64,000 bases of DNA from positions 17,105,001 through 17,169,000 of the forward strand of contig NC_084943.1 of the NCBI RefSeq assembly GCF_958298935.1, written 5' to 3'. Shown one piece after another: positions 10,804 through 22,521 of this stretch. The notes under the pieces were generated by a model that saw only the letters and a list, made by a program, of their open reading frames with translations, made no database searches and had not been told where the DNA came from. The stretch comes from Phragmites australis. Lineage: Eukaryota > Streptophyta > Magnoliopsida > Poales > Poaceae. The position numbers and the translations under genes were made by a program. How positions within the stretch are numbered: position 1 is the stretch's first letter; each line of letters starts with the position of its first letter.

Positions 10804-11902
10804 TTCTTCACTTCCACCTTCTCCTCCTCATCTATCTCCTTCATCACAAGATCCCAGTCGACCTCCCCTTCATCGCTGAAGATATCGATGATCTCGATGG
10901 GAGCGACCGCTCGAATTGGAGGTTGAGCCGGAGCAGCGAGAGGCGGACCCCTCTACAAGGAAGGAAGCACGATTGTCGTTGGTTCCAATCTTGCAAGCAC
11001 TGGATCAAGCCTTGCAAGCATTCTCGTGAAATCACTCGCCTACAGAGGCCCCAAAGCAGGTGGATCCAGGGCAGGCATCGGAGGTGACAAACCAGTTGAG
11101 GCCATCATCATTTCTGATGATGAGGAAGAAGAAGGCACCATGCTAAGGCGAAAGAGAAGCGCTCCCTCGCATAGCAGTGAGGGATCAACTGGGTGAACTC
11201 TAGCTTTTATAGTCGAACTAATCAGTCACGCACGCTCGAGGAAGAAAATAGAATAGCCACGGGCACCACGGCACTTCCCATTACTCCCCTGGGGGCCCGT
11301 GGCTACATCCTACTCAATCCCTGTACACGTGCCAACATCCTACGATGACACATTAGTTTTTTGCACACACATCTTGTCGCATTTATGGCCCAGGCCTCCT
11401 TTCGACGCGTGCAAGGGCCATGGGCACGAAACCCCTAGTGAACCTACACGTTACTCGATCAGCTTCACCACTGTCACTTCACGTCCTTAAATACTTGGAC
11501 TAAGAAAATGAGGAGATTCCTTTCTTCCATTGGCCATCTTCACTGTGACGATTCAAGTGGCGAAAGAACTCACCATCAGGGGAGCTGAAGGGTTTACTCC
11601 GGCCCCCACATGGGCTCTATAGCATGTGCCTCCGTCACAACTTCGACGGGCTTCAGCTCCAATGATGGCCACACCTCTATCCTCCACATAGGCTTCGGAG
11701 CCCAGGGGAAACCATGTATTTCACTCTGAACAACATCATCTCCGTCGGAGCCTCGCCACCATCACTCACAGTCACTATGGAGAGACTCCCCGATGGTGAG
11801 GGGTTGTTTAGGAGATCTCAACTATGAGGCTGGGCTAGAGCTAATTTGTTCTAAACATCTGGTCACCTCTCCAAACCTCAGGGTCAATAGATGAGGGGTT
11901 AC
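10804..11902 (+). other. Unassigned interior of the non-autonomous element
   Basis: It has no full reading frame. A short plus frame near 11080-11200 reads PVEAIIISDDEEEEGTMLRR, an acidic then basic stretch that may be a relic of a retroelement protein. The final bases before the right LTR, ATGAGGGGTTAC at 11891-11902, look like the polypurine tract that primes plus-strand synthesis. Confidence 0.4.
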
Positions 11903-12554
11903 TGTTGGGGAAAATGCCCTAGCCCACAGGTATACCAGAAAGTCGCCGGCTGGTGCCACTCCAGAGCCCTAAAACTCTCATCTCCCCACCGAGATTACAA
12001 CCTTCAGAGGCCATAAGGGCTCATCAGGCTACTCCTTCTCCAGGCAGGGGACGCAGCTAGCCTTCGGAGGAAATATCAGCAAAGAAAGGACACCCCCTGC
12101 AGTCATCTAACACGAAGTGACCGGCAGTTAATGCCAGTGCAAGTGGAGGCTATCCTGACACCCTGGACAGTGCATCACTGTGCCGCAATTTACGATTGCT
12201 CAATATCGCACCCTTACGATTACTTGCACCACTGTATTTGCTATAATAGATAATATCTTCTAGGTAGGAATAAAAGTATTTTTACCAGAGCTCAGGCTAT
12301 GTATGTTCAACCAGTCCTGGGCCCTGTAGTATAGCGGTAACTTGTACCGTTACTTCTGTAGGGGCATACTTATACATTTATACCCCGAATGGCACTATAA
12401 ATACAGACCCCTAGCCACCAGACCAAAAAAATGAATTTTTTGATGATCAATACATTTGGTGATCCTTCCTCTCCACTTCTTCTCAAAGCTTGAGCCATTG
12501 TGTGAGTTTGTTCTCATCATACTTGTTTGTTGAAGACCTTTTCTTCCACCAACA
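11903..12554 (+). repeat. 3' LTR of the non-autonomous element
   Basis: It starts TGTTGGGGAAAATG and ends CCACCAACA, and aligns to 7757-8409. A TATA box equivalent to that of the left LTR lies at 12396-12403. The last 39 bases before the next element (12555-12593) are unassigned flank. Confidence 0.85.
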
Positions 12555-14158
12555 TTCACATCTGGCATGGCCAATGTGATGTAGGTGGGGGATTATTGGG
12601 GAACGGGTAGGCTACCTAGCCTAAAACAAAAAAAAATCTACCACATTCACCCAGGAAACTAGGCAAGTATGAGATCATAGATCGTTACCACTTGACGTGC
12701 AGTGCAGCGGAAAAAGCGATGGAGTATACTGATCCAACATTGTGCACATCAAACTCTTTGAACAGCTTCTCGATCTAGTCCACGATCAGCCCTGCACAAG
12801 TGCTCACGCTTCTCGACCAACTCCAAGGAGGTGGTCATGCTACGTGACCAGTTCTAAGTAGGTGGTCGTGATCCTCAACCAGTTCCTCGACTGGCCATTG
12901 AGCAGATCTATCGCATCATCGACATGTTTTGAGTGGTCATGTCATGCTCCACGACCAGCGTCGAGCAAGTATATCGACTAGTAGAGTAGGTCCTCGACCA
13001 GCCGAGTAGCAGCGTTAAGATCTACACGTCGAGGAGATCAGCATCGCAATAGCAGCGATGCCTCTAGGGTATCCACACATACTGGGTGGAATCGCTGAGC
13101 ACCGATGTGCTAGCACCGCACGTGCGGCTAGGGTTTTAGGAGATCGTGTGGAGGGTTACAATAGGGTTTTGGAGTGGCTCTCCCATTCACTCCCCACCCC
13201 ACTCTTCTCCTTATATAGAGCTGGCTAATGGGCTCCCACGTTTGAAGCCCTTTTGGACTCTAACACCCTATGGATCACAATCCAATCAAACTCATATACG
13301 AATCCAATTGGTATGTTTTGTTCTAGCCCATTAAGTGTGTGACCCGTTAGGTTCATGTACAAATAGCTATGACTCAGAAACCGTTTCCAAACCAAAATCA
13401 ATAGTGGTCCCTAGCAGTACATGTTGACTTTTGAGTATACACAAAGATCATATCGGCTGAACCTTGATATACACATGCACCGATCCCTTCGCCTCACGAT
13501 ACCAGTCAAGCTCAAGGCAAGATAAATGCCACCCTTGTGATAGCTCAACCATTCACTTGATCAAGTATTGGATTCATCATGATTAACTCTTTAATTATAT
13601 TGGCATGGCCAAGCACTTTCTCAATCCAACTACCTCGAGGGGACCAGAGATATCTCTCCCATTATCAAGGAGGGGGAAATTCCATCATGATCGCTCACAC
13701 CCCACGACATGCTTCATGACAAACCCAAAAGCTACCTTTATGACTATCCAGTTACGAAATAGCGTTTGGTATCCCCAAAGTATGTCACTACACATTCTAA
13801 AAATCAATGGCGATCTCAGATCTAAGGATCATATTGGTACACCATCTGAGATAACAACTGATGGCACATCATAAATAACAATTCTAGTAGTATCTCAAAG
13901 TGGGTGTATCCAACATCATGTTGTCTAACATTAATGTGTATATTATTGATTCGGTATCACTATACCAATGATCCGTGAAACGTGATCATCAGTCAATATA
14001 TGTACTGGTCTTATAAATCATCCCAATGATATGTGACCAGGGATCAAATTAGAATAACATCATGATATAAACAAAGAGTTCCATGAACAAGTCACATATT
14101 TGCTAATCAATGTAAATGATAGTCATTCTTGGAATAACACATTATTCAGAAGTACTTG

Positions 14159-15617
14159 TGTTGGAGGGTTAACTCCTGTCGCAGGGATCCTGAGGGACCC
14201 CTTTTTAGAGATTCGGCCGGGGGATGATCCTGAATATGTTCGCCGGAGAAATAAATGGGTATAAATGTGATGGCCGGCGGGGTGGAACGATCTAGTGCGG
14301 AACGAAGTAAATGCGCTGGTGTTTAGACAGGTTCGGGCCGCACGGAGGCATAACACCCTACTCCTGTATGGATACTATAAATGTCCTGAGAATGTCCCTC
14401 AAGGATGTTGCTGGTTACAAGAATGTTTGTCTATCCTAGAGCCTGAGGCTCCTTGTTCTTCTGTCTGAATGTATCTGTTGGCTTTGGGTGCTCTCGATCT
14501 TCTCTTCTCTTCGCTACTTACTTCCTCTGGGATTTTCCAACCTCTTTCAAAGCCTGTCTTTGTCCGTGCTGCTGGCTGCTTTAAATACCCGCCGGCAGTA
14601 GCGTGCCCTGAACGGGAAGGCACGAGTTCCAAGGCACCATAAATGGAAAGGGCGTCATCATAGCCTCTGTACGAAGTGACCGGGGGTGGAAAAGGCGCCC
14701 TGTGCCCGGTCATCCGTCACCATAAATGCACCGGCAACGGGCGCAGTGGACAGGGCCCACCGGGCAGCCGCAAAGCGGCCCGGCGTGCCCGCCCTGTCTT
14801 GTTCTCCTGCCACAGCAACGCGGCAGACGGAACGCCTCGGCCCTCACGACATTATCCCGAGGTGGGCTGGATGGCACGGGATGGGACCCGTGCATTGAAT
14901 GATCCCACGCCCTTCTGCCAGAATGTGGTAGGAACTGACACCGAGTGTGGTGGGAGCAGTTGGAGGTGACAGGCCACGTGCGCTCTTAAATGCAGCCTCG
15001 GGCCTTTGACTGGCTGACACCTCATCAGTGGGCCCCTGTGGGGGCTACTTGTCAGGGGAGCTTCCTGGGTCATCGGGGAACCGAGTGCTCAAGGGTCACT
15101 GTTCACCTCCCCGAGCACTCTCTCCCGAGAATGCCCTTCCCTGGTCCTCGGGGAACCGAGTGCTCGGGGACTACTGTTCACCTCCCCGAGCACTCTCTCC
15201 CGGGCACGCTTGTATGGATCCTCAGGGGACCGAGTGCTCGGGGGCCGCTGCACGCAGCCCCGAGCACTCTCTCCTGGAACTTCCTTCAGTGGGTCATCGG
15301 GATACTTTGGTGCCCAGGGGGCCACCGCTCGCGGCCCCGGGCACACTTTTAACGGTACTTAGCTTTCCTGGTCATCGGGGGACTCGGGTGCTCGGGGGTC
15401 ACCGTATACCTCCCCGAGCACTTTCTTCCCGGCACTTAGACTTTGCAGATCATCGGGGAACTTGGGTATTCGGGGACCACTGACTGTGGCCCCGAGCGCC
15501 CTCTCCCGGGACTTAATCTTTTTGCCTCGTGGAGGAGACCCCACGGGATGGGGCCACGTGGCAGATTGCTGGCCCGGCCTCGGGATTCGGGGACCCTCGG
15601 TTCCTGATTCACCGACA
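14159..15617 (-). mobile_element. Solo LTR of a gypsy-type element, 1459 bp
   Basis: It begins TGTTGGAGGG, ends TTCACCGACA and is flanked by ACTTG on both sides (14154-14158 and 15618-15622). Removing it restores the host LTR as read in the copy at 24060-24110. It has no interior genes. Presence of one LTR with a target duplication is the mark of LTR-LTR recombination. A TATTTAAA box on the minus strand near 14579-14588 and the family's TGTCGGTGAATC start give its direction as minus. Confidence 0.9.
15060..15515. repeat. Array of hairpin-forming repeat units in the solo LTR
   Basis: Six units of about 75-80 bp each carry GAGTGCTCGGGG, a loop of about 14 bases, then CCCCGAGCACTC. The arms are perfect 12-bp inverted repeats in the units at 15150-15200 and 15230-15275, and are partly changed in the others. 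Three more units sit in the captured fragment at 10291-10803. Confidence 0.8.
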
Positions 15618-15699
15618 ACTTGAATATAGACATGTGATACAATCATTTCTATGATTGCCTCTAGGACATATCACCTTCAATCTCCCACTTGCACTAGAG

Positions 15700-16083
15700 T
15701 CAATCATGTAAGTATCTAATATCCATAGCTCTCATGTGTGTCTCATGCTTGAGCTGCGAGAGTGGCATTGTCAACAGATCAGAAATATTCAAATCCGTGT
15801 GCACCTTGCATATCTTCACGTCACCTCGATCTAAAATCTCTCGAATGAGGTGATAGCACCACAATATGTGCTTGGACTTCTGAAGCGACCTAGGTTCTTT
15901 GGCTTGCGTAATGGCTCCACTATTATCACAATAAAGGTCCATTGGACTAGAAGCACTAAACACCACACCTAACTCAGAAACAAACTTTCGGATCCAAACA
16001 GCCTCCTTTGCAGCTTCAGAAGCTATGATATACTCAGCCTCCGTCGTGGAATCGGCCACCATTTTTTGCTCGGAATCTTCCAA
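15700..16083 (-). pseudogene. Copia RNase H
   Basis: The frame contains ADSTTEAEYIIASEAAKEAVW, DLYCDNSGAITQAKEP and KHILWCYHLIREI, the standard RNase H end of a copia polyprotein, including the E and D metal ligands. It ends with HMRAMDIRYLHD close to the polypurine tract. It overlaps the RT frame to its right by a frameshift at about 16023-16083. Confidence 0.85.
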
Positions 16084-17224
16084 CTCACTACTCCTCCATT
16101 GAGGCAGAACACAAAACCAGATTGCGATCTCAAATTGTCCTTGTCAGTTTGGAAGCTAGCATCAGTGTAACCCTTTACAACGAGCTCCTCCTCACCTCCA
16201 TAGACTAGAAACATATCCATAGTTCTTCTTAAGTATTTGAGGATATTCTTTACAGTTACCCAATGACCTTCACCCGGGTTTGATTGGTATCTACTTACAA
16301 CACTTAGAGTATATGAGACATCAGGGCGTGTACAAAGCATGGCATACAGGATGGACCTGATAGCGGAAGCATATGGGATCACGCTCATCCTCTCGAGTTC
16401 ATCAGTGGTTGAAGGAGACTGATTCTTGCTGAGAGTGATGCCATGTGACATTGGCAAGAAACCTTTCTTGAAATCCTACATATTGAACCTTTTTAATACC
16501 TTGTCAATGTATGTACTCTAGCTTAATCCAATTAGCCTTCTCAACCTCTCTCTATAGATCTTTATGCCCAATATGTATGATGCCTCTTCTAATCTTTCAT
16601 TGAGAAACTCTTTCACAACGAAGATTTACCAACATCAAGCATTGGAATATCATTCCCGATCAACAATATGTCATCTACATATAAGACCAGAAACACAAGG
16701 GCGCTCCCACTAGCCTTTTTGTAAACACAAGGCTCTTCTTCATTTTTGATGAAACCAAACCCTTTGACCACTTCATCAAAACGAAGATTCCAACTCCAAG
16801 AAGCTTGCTTCAACCAATAGAAGGACTTTAGCAGCTTGCATATCATCCTAGCATTTTTTGGATCGACAAAACCTTCAGGTTGTGTCATGTACATATCCTC
16901 ACTTGGGTTTCCATTAAGAAAAGTTGTTTTGACATCCATCTACCATATCTCATAGTCATAATATGCGACAATTACTAGGATGATCTGGATAGACTTTAGC
17001 ATTGTGACGGGCAAAAATGTTTCATCATAATCAACACCTTGAATTTGGCTAAAACCTTTTGCCACCAGTCGTGCTTTATAGATGTGAACATTTACATCAA
17101 TATCTATCTTTTTCTTAAAAACCCATTTGCACTCAACTGCTTTAACACCATTGGGTGGATTAACCAAGATCCAAACTTGATTATCGTGCATGGATTCTAT
17201 CACGAGTCTAATGGCTCCAAGCAA
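16023..17224 (-). pseudogene. Copia reverse transcriptase
   Basis: Three blocks are readable. Block 16940-17224 has CKWVFKKKIDIDVNVHIYKARLVAKGF and GVDYDETF. Block 16613-16939 has MDVKTTFLNG, YMTQPEGF and the catalytic box LYVDDILLIGND intact. Block 16023-16457 has SIPYA-type residues followed by LYAMLCTRPDVSY and HWVTVKNILKYLRRT, the connection to RNase H. The breaks are a stop at 16937-16939 and a gap with stops at 16460-16610. Confidence 0.85.
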
Positions 17225-17434
17225 TCTCTCAGAGTCCGATCACACCACCACTTCTGAGTAGGTCTTAGGTTCATTATTGTCCAACAATAATATATCATGT
17301 TGCTTCGTGGTTAGGAACATAAACCTCTCAGATGCACGACTGACCCTTTCCGACCAACATGGGGTTGATGTCTCCACAACATGTTCTGCAACATCCAGTT
17401 ATGGTTCAGTAGGAGCTGAAACATTTTCTAGTGG

Positions 17435-18457
17435 TTACCGAATCTCTTCAAGTTGCATTGTGCTCCAACTAACATTCCTCGAGAGAAACTTTTTCTCTAG
17501 AGAGACACCATTCCAAACGACAAACACTTTGCCTTCTTCCCAGTTATAGAAATAGTATCCTTTCGTTTCCCTAGGATACCGCACAAAGTAGCACTTATCA
17601 GATTTGGGAGTGAGCTTATAATGTTTTGCATAGGCCTCACAACCCCAGATCTTAAGAAAAGACAACCCGGGACACTTCCTGGTCCATATCTCATATGGTG
17701 TTTTCTCTATAGCTTTAGATGGAACCCTATTTAAAGTGAACGTAGTGGTTTTTAGAGCATATCCCTAGAAGGATAGTGGAGGATCAGATTGGCTCATCAT
17801 GGACCAGACCATGTCCAGCAAAGTTCAGGTCCTCCATTCGGACACTCCATTCCATTTTGGCGTATCTGGCGGAGTCAACTGTGGAACAATTCCGTATTGC
17901 TTTAGATGATTACCAAATTCATGACTCAAATACTCACCTCCATGATCAGATCACAGAAATTTAATTGTCTTGCCACACTAATTTTGTACTTCATTTTGAA
18001 ACTCATTTAACTTTTCGAAGGAATCAGACTTATGCCTCATTAGGTAGATGTAACCATATCTAAAGTCATCGGTAAAAGTGATGAAGTATTGAAAACCACC
18101 TCTAGTAATAGAGCTCGTTGGTCCACATACATCTGTATGTACAAGGGCCAACAACTCACTCGACCTTTCTCCTTGATGGGTGAAAGGCACCTTGGTCATC
18201 TTGCCAAGTAAACAAGATTCACATCTATCAAATGATTCAAAATCAAATGAATCAAGAAGACCATCTTTATGGAGCATCTGCATCCACTTCTCATTTATAT
18301 GACGTAAGCGACAATGCCAAATAAAAGTGGGATTCAAATCATTAAACCGAGGCTTCTTCATATTAATGTTATAGACAGGGACACCCTCAAGATATAGAAT
18401 ATATAATTCATTCACCAATGGACAACTACCATAGAGCATACCATTCAAATAAATCAA
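17435..18457 (-). pseudogene. Copia integrase
   Basis: The block at 17978-18457 has WHCRLRHINEKWMQMLHKDG and CESCLLGKM, the zinc-binding HHCC region, and LVHTDVCGP and YFITFTDDFRYGYIY, which hold the first two catalytic aspartates. The block at 17435-17665 has FLKIWGCEAYAKH and GYYFYNWEEGKVFV, the C-terminal domain. The stretch between, 17700-17975, is the core's third acidic region in broken frames. The integrase would insert the DNA copy. Confidence 0.85.
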
Positions 18458-18673
18458 AAAACATTTATTCTTTGTTATGAATTCATATCCATCTCAGGGC
18501 CAAGGGGAAAACCAAGGCAGGAATGTAATAACAATTATTTAATTCCAAAACTAATCTTGAGGGTAGCGATAAGGAATAAACACGATGGCCAACGTAGAAA
18601 CTTTTGCACCACTACCGGCATGAGCATCCAACTCGCCTCTCACACACTTCCTAGCCGTTTTTAGCCCCTACAA

Positions 18674-18721
18674 CGATTTGCAAGTATGAATCATCGATCC
18701 GGTATCACATACCCATGATTC
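18674..18721 (-). pseudogene. Copia protease active site
   Basis: The minus strand reads ESWVCDTGSMIHTCKS followed by a stop. DTGS is the active-site motif of the copia aspartic protease, and the position between the zinc knuckle and the integrase fits. The surrounding frame is broken. Confidence 0.7.
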
Positions 18722-18818
18722 ATTAGGACAAGTAGCGAGATTAATCTCTATAATATTTTATACCTAAAGTGAAAGTCTCACTTCCTTTCTTCTTCTTGAG
18801 TTCTTCCAAGTACAGCTT

Positions 18819-18860
18819 GCAATTCCACCGCCAATGGCCATGCTTATGGCAGTGCTGACA
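18819..18860 (-). pseudogene. Gag CCHC zinc knuckle
   Basis: The minus strand encodes CQHCHKHGHWRWNC, an exact C-x2-C-x4-H-x4-C nucleic-acid-binding knuckle. It lies downstream of the gag core at 19177-19614 and just ahead of the protease motif. Confidence 0.8.
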
Positions 18861-19614
18861 TGCATCGGTCACAGCGGGGCCAGCCTTTGACTTTCCAATG
18901 GGCTTAGGCTTTGAGCTCGAGATCTCATCTGTAGCTTTAGCCTTGGCCTTGCATTTTCTCTACTTGCTACCCTTCTGAACCATCATCACATGACTAGAGC
19001 TTTTCTTAATGCTTTCCTCAGTCGTCTTAAGCATCCCATGCAATTCAGCCATGTTCTTCTCCATGCTATTTATATGAAAATTCAAAATAAATGGCTCGAA
19101 GCTCACAGGGAGCGACTAAAGAATCACATCTGTAGCCAACTCAGGGCCAAGGGGAAAACCAAGTTTTTCCATGCTCTCAATATAACCAATCATCTTGATC
19201 ATGAGGACTGACTAGACTGCCTTCTACCAACTTGCACGCAAACAAGGACTTGGAGGTGTTGAACCTCTCGGCCCTAGTTTGGTTCTCAAACATGCCTCGG
19301 AGTCCCACAATCATATCGTGAGCATCCGCGTTCACATATTGCTTCTGAAGCTTAGAGGAGATAGTGGCAAGCATGAGACAGCTAACATCGAGTGAATCGT
19401 TGTTGTGCTTCTTGTAAGCCCTTCGATCAGCGGTAGATGCATTATTAGGTAGTTCATTAGGACAGGGAACCTCTAGAACATACTCTTTTTTCTCTTGTTT
19501 GAGAACAATTATCATATTTGTATACCAATCAATAAAGTTTGTTCCTAATAGCTTTTCTTTTTCAAGAATCGAACACAAATTAAAATTGGAATTGGCATTA
19601 ATAGTAGGTGCCAT
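18861..19614 (-). pseudogene. Copia gag
   Basis: The frame 19177-19614 begins MAPTINANSNFN and reads KLLGTNFIDWYTNMIIVL, YVLEVPCP and SSKLQKQYVNADAHDMIVGL, the N-terminal gag (DUF4219/UBN2-type) of copia elements. It ends in a frameshift near 19177, after which other frames carry on to the zinc knuckle. The start codon at 19612-19614 is the natural gag start, since the 5' leader follows to the right. Confidence 0.8.
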
Positions 19615-20236
19615 GATCTACAATAGAAATAAATATACAAAGTTCAGATCTATGTTTATGTATACCTTCCATTAAATAATTTAACAAAAGATACTCCCAC
19701 TATATGTTTTGAAACCATATTCCCCTAACGACATATAGTAGAACAAGATCCATATTCGACTAACTTTTAGTGAGCTTTGGCATCACGGCTAGAAACCTAG
19801 TGAGACATGTAAGAAACCCCTTGCTAATCACATCCATATGTGACTCTTGTTTGTTGGGTGGCATCAAATGCCCCGGTGCCCAACTCTATGCCCCAAAGCC
19901 CAAAATCATTTTGATAGCTTTGTTGAGTAAACCAATACTATGCATGTGGATGTTCGACATCCACCCTAAATGGTAAGATAAAAGATGGCACCCTGCTTTG
20001 GCAGACCTACCAAACAATGATAAAAACCTATGTAGGTATAGCTATTGGAAGGGCATCAATTACTCTTAATTTTTCTTAGGGAAACTATTGTATCATGTAA
20101 ACATATCCATATCATAGAAAACATGAATAAAATAGCATGACAGGAACATAGATAAGCATAACAAGCAATCATATTTACTGTGACATAGTATGACCCCCTC
20201 ACATGGTGATCTCCATCACCATGGTCCCTATCTCAT
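19615..20236 (-). other. Copia 5' leader, inner part
   Basis: Non-coding sequence lies between gag and the inverted LTR. It continues after that LTR at 21741-22507. No reading frame or motif stands out in either part. Both are AT-rich like other copia leaders. Confidence 0.5.
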
Positions 20237-21740
20237 TGAAGGTGATATACCCTAGAGACAATCATAGAGATAATTGTATCACACATCTATGTTCATGTAC
20301 TACCGAATAATGTGTTATTCCAAGAACGACTATTGTTTACATTGATTGGCAAGTATGTGACTTGTTCATGAAACTCTTTGTTTATATTAGGATGTTATTC
20401 TTAGTCAATCTCTGGTCGCATATCATTGTGATGATACATATGACCAGCACATGTATTGATTGATGATCATGTTTCATGGATCATAGGTATAGAGATACCA
20501 GGTCAATAATGTGAGAATTTATGTTAGAGAACATGATGTTGGATAGACCCATCTTGAGATACTGCTGGGATTGTTATTTATGATGTGCCATCAGTTGTTA
20601 TTTCAAATGATGTACCTACAGGATCCTTAGACCTGAGATTATCATTGATTCCCAGAATATGTAGTGGCATACTTTGAGGCTGCCAAACGCTATTCCGTAA
20701 CTGGGTAGTCATGAAGGTAGTTTTCAGGTTTGTCATGAAACATGTCGTGGGGTATGAGCGATCAAAATGGAATTTGCCCCTCCTTGATAACGGGAGAGAT
20801 ATCTCTGGGCCTCTCGAGTTAGTTAGATTGAGAAAGTGCATGGCCATGCCAACATGATTAAAGAGTTAATCATGATGAATCCACTACTTGATCGAGTGAA
20901 TGGATGAGCTATCACAAGGGTGGCATGTATCTTGCCTTGAGCTTGACTGGTATCGTGAGGCGAAGGGATCGGTGCATGTGTATATCAAGATTCAGCCAAT
21001 ATGATCTTTTATGTATACTCGGGAGTCAACATGTCCTGCTAGGGACCGCTATTGATTTCTGTTTGGAAAGGGTTTTTGAGTCGTAGCTGTTTGCACATGA
21101 ACCTAACGAGTCATACACTTAATGGGTTGGAACAAAACATGCGAATTGGATTCGTATATGGGTTTTTATTGGATTGTGATCCATGAGAAGTTAGAGTCCT
21201 AAAGGGATTCTAACGTGGGAGCCAATTGGCGAGCTCTATATAAGGAGAGGCATGGGTAGGGCGTGCTAAGGTTGAGCCACTCTAAAACCCTAACTGCAAC
21301 CGTCCACACAATCTCCCAAAACCCTAGCTGCGCGTGCAGTGCTAGCACATCGGTGCTCAGCATTTTTGCCCAGTACGTGTGGATACTGTACAAGCGCATT
21401 TCTCAGGGAGTTTAACATGACGTAGTCGAGGAGCACGACCACCTGCTTGGAGTTGGTCGAGGAGCATGACCACCTGCTCGGAGTTGGTCGAGAAGCGCGA
21501 CCCCCTGCTCGAAGTTGGTCTAGGAGCGTGACCACCTGCGTAGGACTGGTTGCGGATCTAATCGATAAGCTGCTTGAGGAGTTTGATGCACATGACGTTG
21601 GATCGGTCTACTCTAACTCTTCTTTCGCTGCACTGCGCGTCGAGCAGTAACAATCTATGATCTCCTACTAGCATAATTTTCTGGGTAAATGCGTAGAAAA
21701 TTTTTGTTTTAGGCTAACGTAGCCTGCCCGTTCCCCTACA
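20237..21740 (+). repeat. Inverted copy of the copia LTR
   Basis: It starts TGAAGGTGATAT and ends CGTTCCCCTACA, the reverse complement of the LTRs at 12594-15679 and 22522-24143. It is 1504 bp and lies in the leader of the same element. A CTATATAAGG box at 21236-21245 gives plus orientation. No target duplication is visible (CTCAT on the left, CGGGT on the right), so it may be a solo LTR with damaged flanks or the result of an inversion. Confidence 0.8.
21422..21540. repeat. 31-bp minisatellite in the copia LTR
   Basis: GAGTTGGTCGAGGAGCATGA-type units begin at 21450, 21481 and 21512. Each is 31 bases with a few changes. Related units in the opposite orientation occur in the other LTRs, near 12795-12900 and 22715-22815. 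Confidence 0.75.
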
Positions 21741-22507
21741 CGGGTCATCACGCTTCAAGTCTCCATGATCATGTACTAATCTATTACACCTAATAGCACT
21801 AGTCAAATTACATGAGAAAAGAAAGCATCATAGTTCGACACGTAGGCCGTTATATAATAACATGACAGCCTTTGGCTACAATTAACTATGACACACAAGC
21901 TATGAAAATTACACGAATGCATCATATACATATAAAGGCCATACTATTCACATCATTCCCTACAAAAATAAGTTAAGCGTAGAATTGAATTCTAACAACG
22001 CAAAGTGGACACGTTGTCCTTAAAATCTCTAGGCTCAGACAGCACAGTGGTCACATCAAAACCTCTAGGAAATACATAGATCATATCTATGAAATCGCTA
22101 TGAAAATATCATTTGATCAATCACATCAAGCCGATTCTGAGTCATTCACAATGCCTTAATTTCCACTAGATCAATCATATTGATCATCGTGTGAGATTTT
22201 CTAGAAACGATGACAACACACACAACCTTGATCTGTTTTTCTTCCAACCATGTAGCGTGCGTGCTGTTAGCCCCGATGGTGGTTCCAGCCGGTAGCGGCA
22301 AGTCGCACACGTGGCCAGGTGAGAGATCGAGTTAATCTTTTGGCCATATGGTTTCATTGACTCACATCTCATCTAACCCCTATTTCACCAAACTGTGCAT
22401 CGAATGATCCATCATATAAACCAATCATAAGAATAATAATAGATCCAATCTATTACTACCACATATCACATATATCTGACCGATCCAAATCAAAAACTAT
22501 GCATGTA

Positions 22508-22520
22508 GGCTCTGATAGCA
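22508..22520 (-). promoter_or_regulatory. Copia primer binding site
   Basis: The minus strand reads TGCTATCAGAGCC, one base from the initiator-methionine tRNA primer site. It begins one base from the end of the right LTR, which fixes that LTR as the 5' LTR. Confidence 0.8.
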
Positions 22521-22521
22521 C

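Larger units (their letters stand above)
7757..12554 (+). mobile_element. Non-autonomous LTR retrotransposon with internal tandem array
   Basis: Two direct repeats of 653 and 652 bp bound a 3.5-kb interior. Both start TGTTGGGG/TGTTGGGGG and end CCACCAACA. A degenerate primer site follows the left LTR and a purine-rich tract precedes the right one. The interior has no gag or pol, but a 110-bp tandem array, a fragment of an unrelated LTR and about 1.1 kb of unassigned sequence. It therefore depends on another element's proteins. I find no matching 5-bp target duplication (ATCGT on the left, TTCAC on the right), so one edge has probably rearranged. Confidence 0.8.
12594..15679 (-). repeat. 3' LTR of the copia element, split by a solo LTR
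   Basis: It runs from 12594 to 14158 and from 15623 to 15679 around the nested solo LTR. It aligns with 22522-24143. The TG end has mutated to TA at 12594. On the minus strand it starts TGAAGGTGATAT-like, and a TATATAAG promoter lies near 13208-13218. The bases beyond it, 15680-15691, read AAGTGGGAGAT on the minus strand, a good polypurine tract. Confidence 0.85.

Noticed and set aside
9355..11087. Long open frames on both strands in the GC-rich array and the captured LTR fragment, up to 213 codons
   Set aside because: They shift with the 110-bp period and overlap on opposite strands. They come from low stop-codon frequency in GC-rich repeats and show no domain.
7757..12554. Target-site duplication for the non-autonomous element
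   Set aside because: ATCGT and TTCAC do not match and no shifted boundary gives a match.
14159..15617. A gene in the frames at 14399-15073
   Set aside because: All lie in a solo LTR with defined ends and target duplication, overlap on both strands and have no domain.
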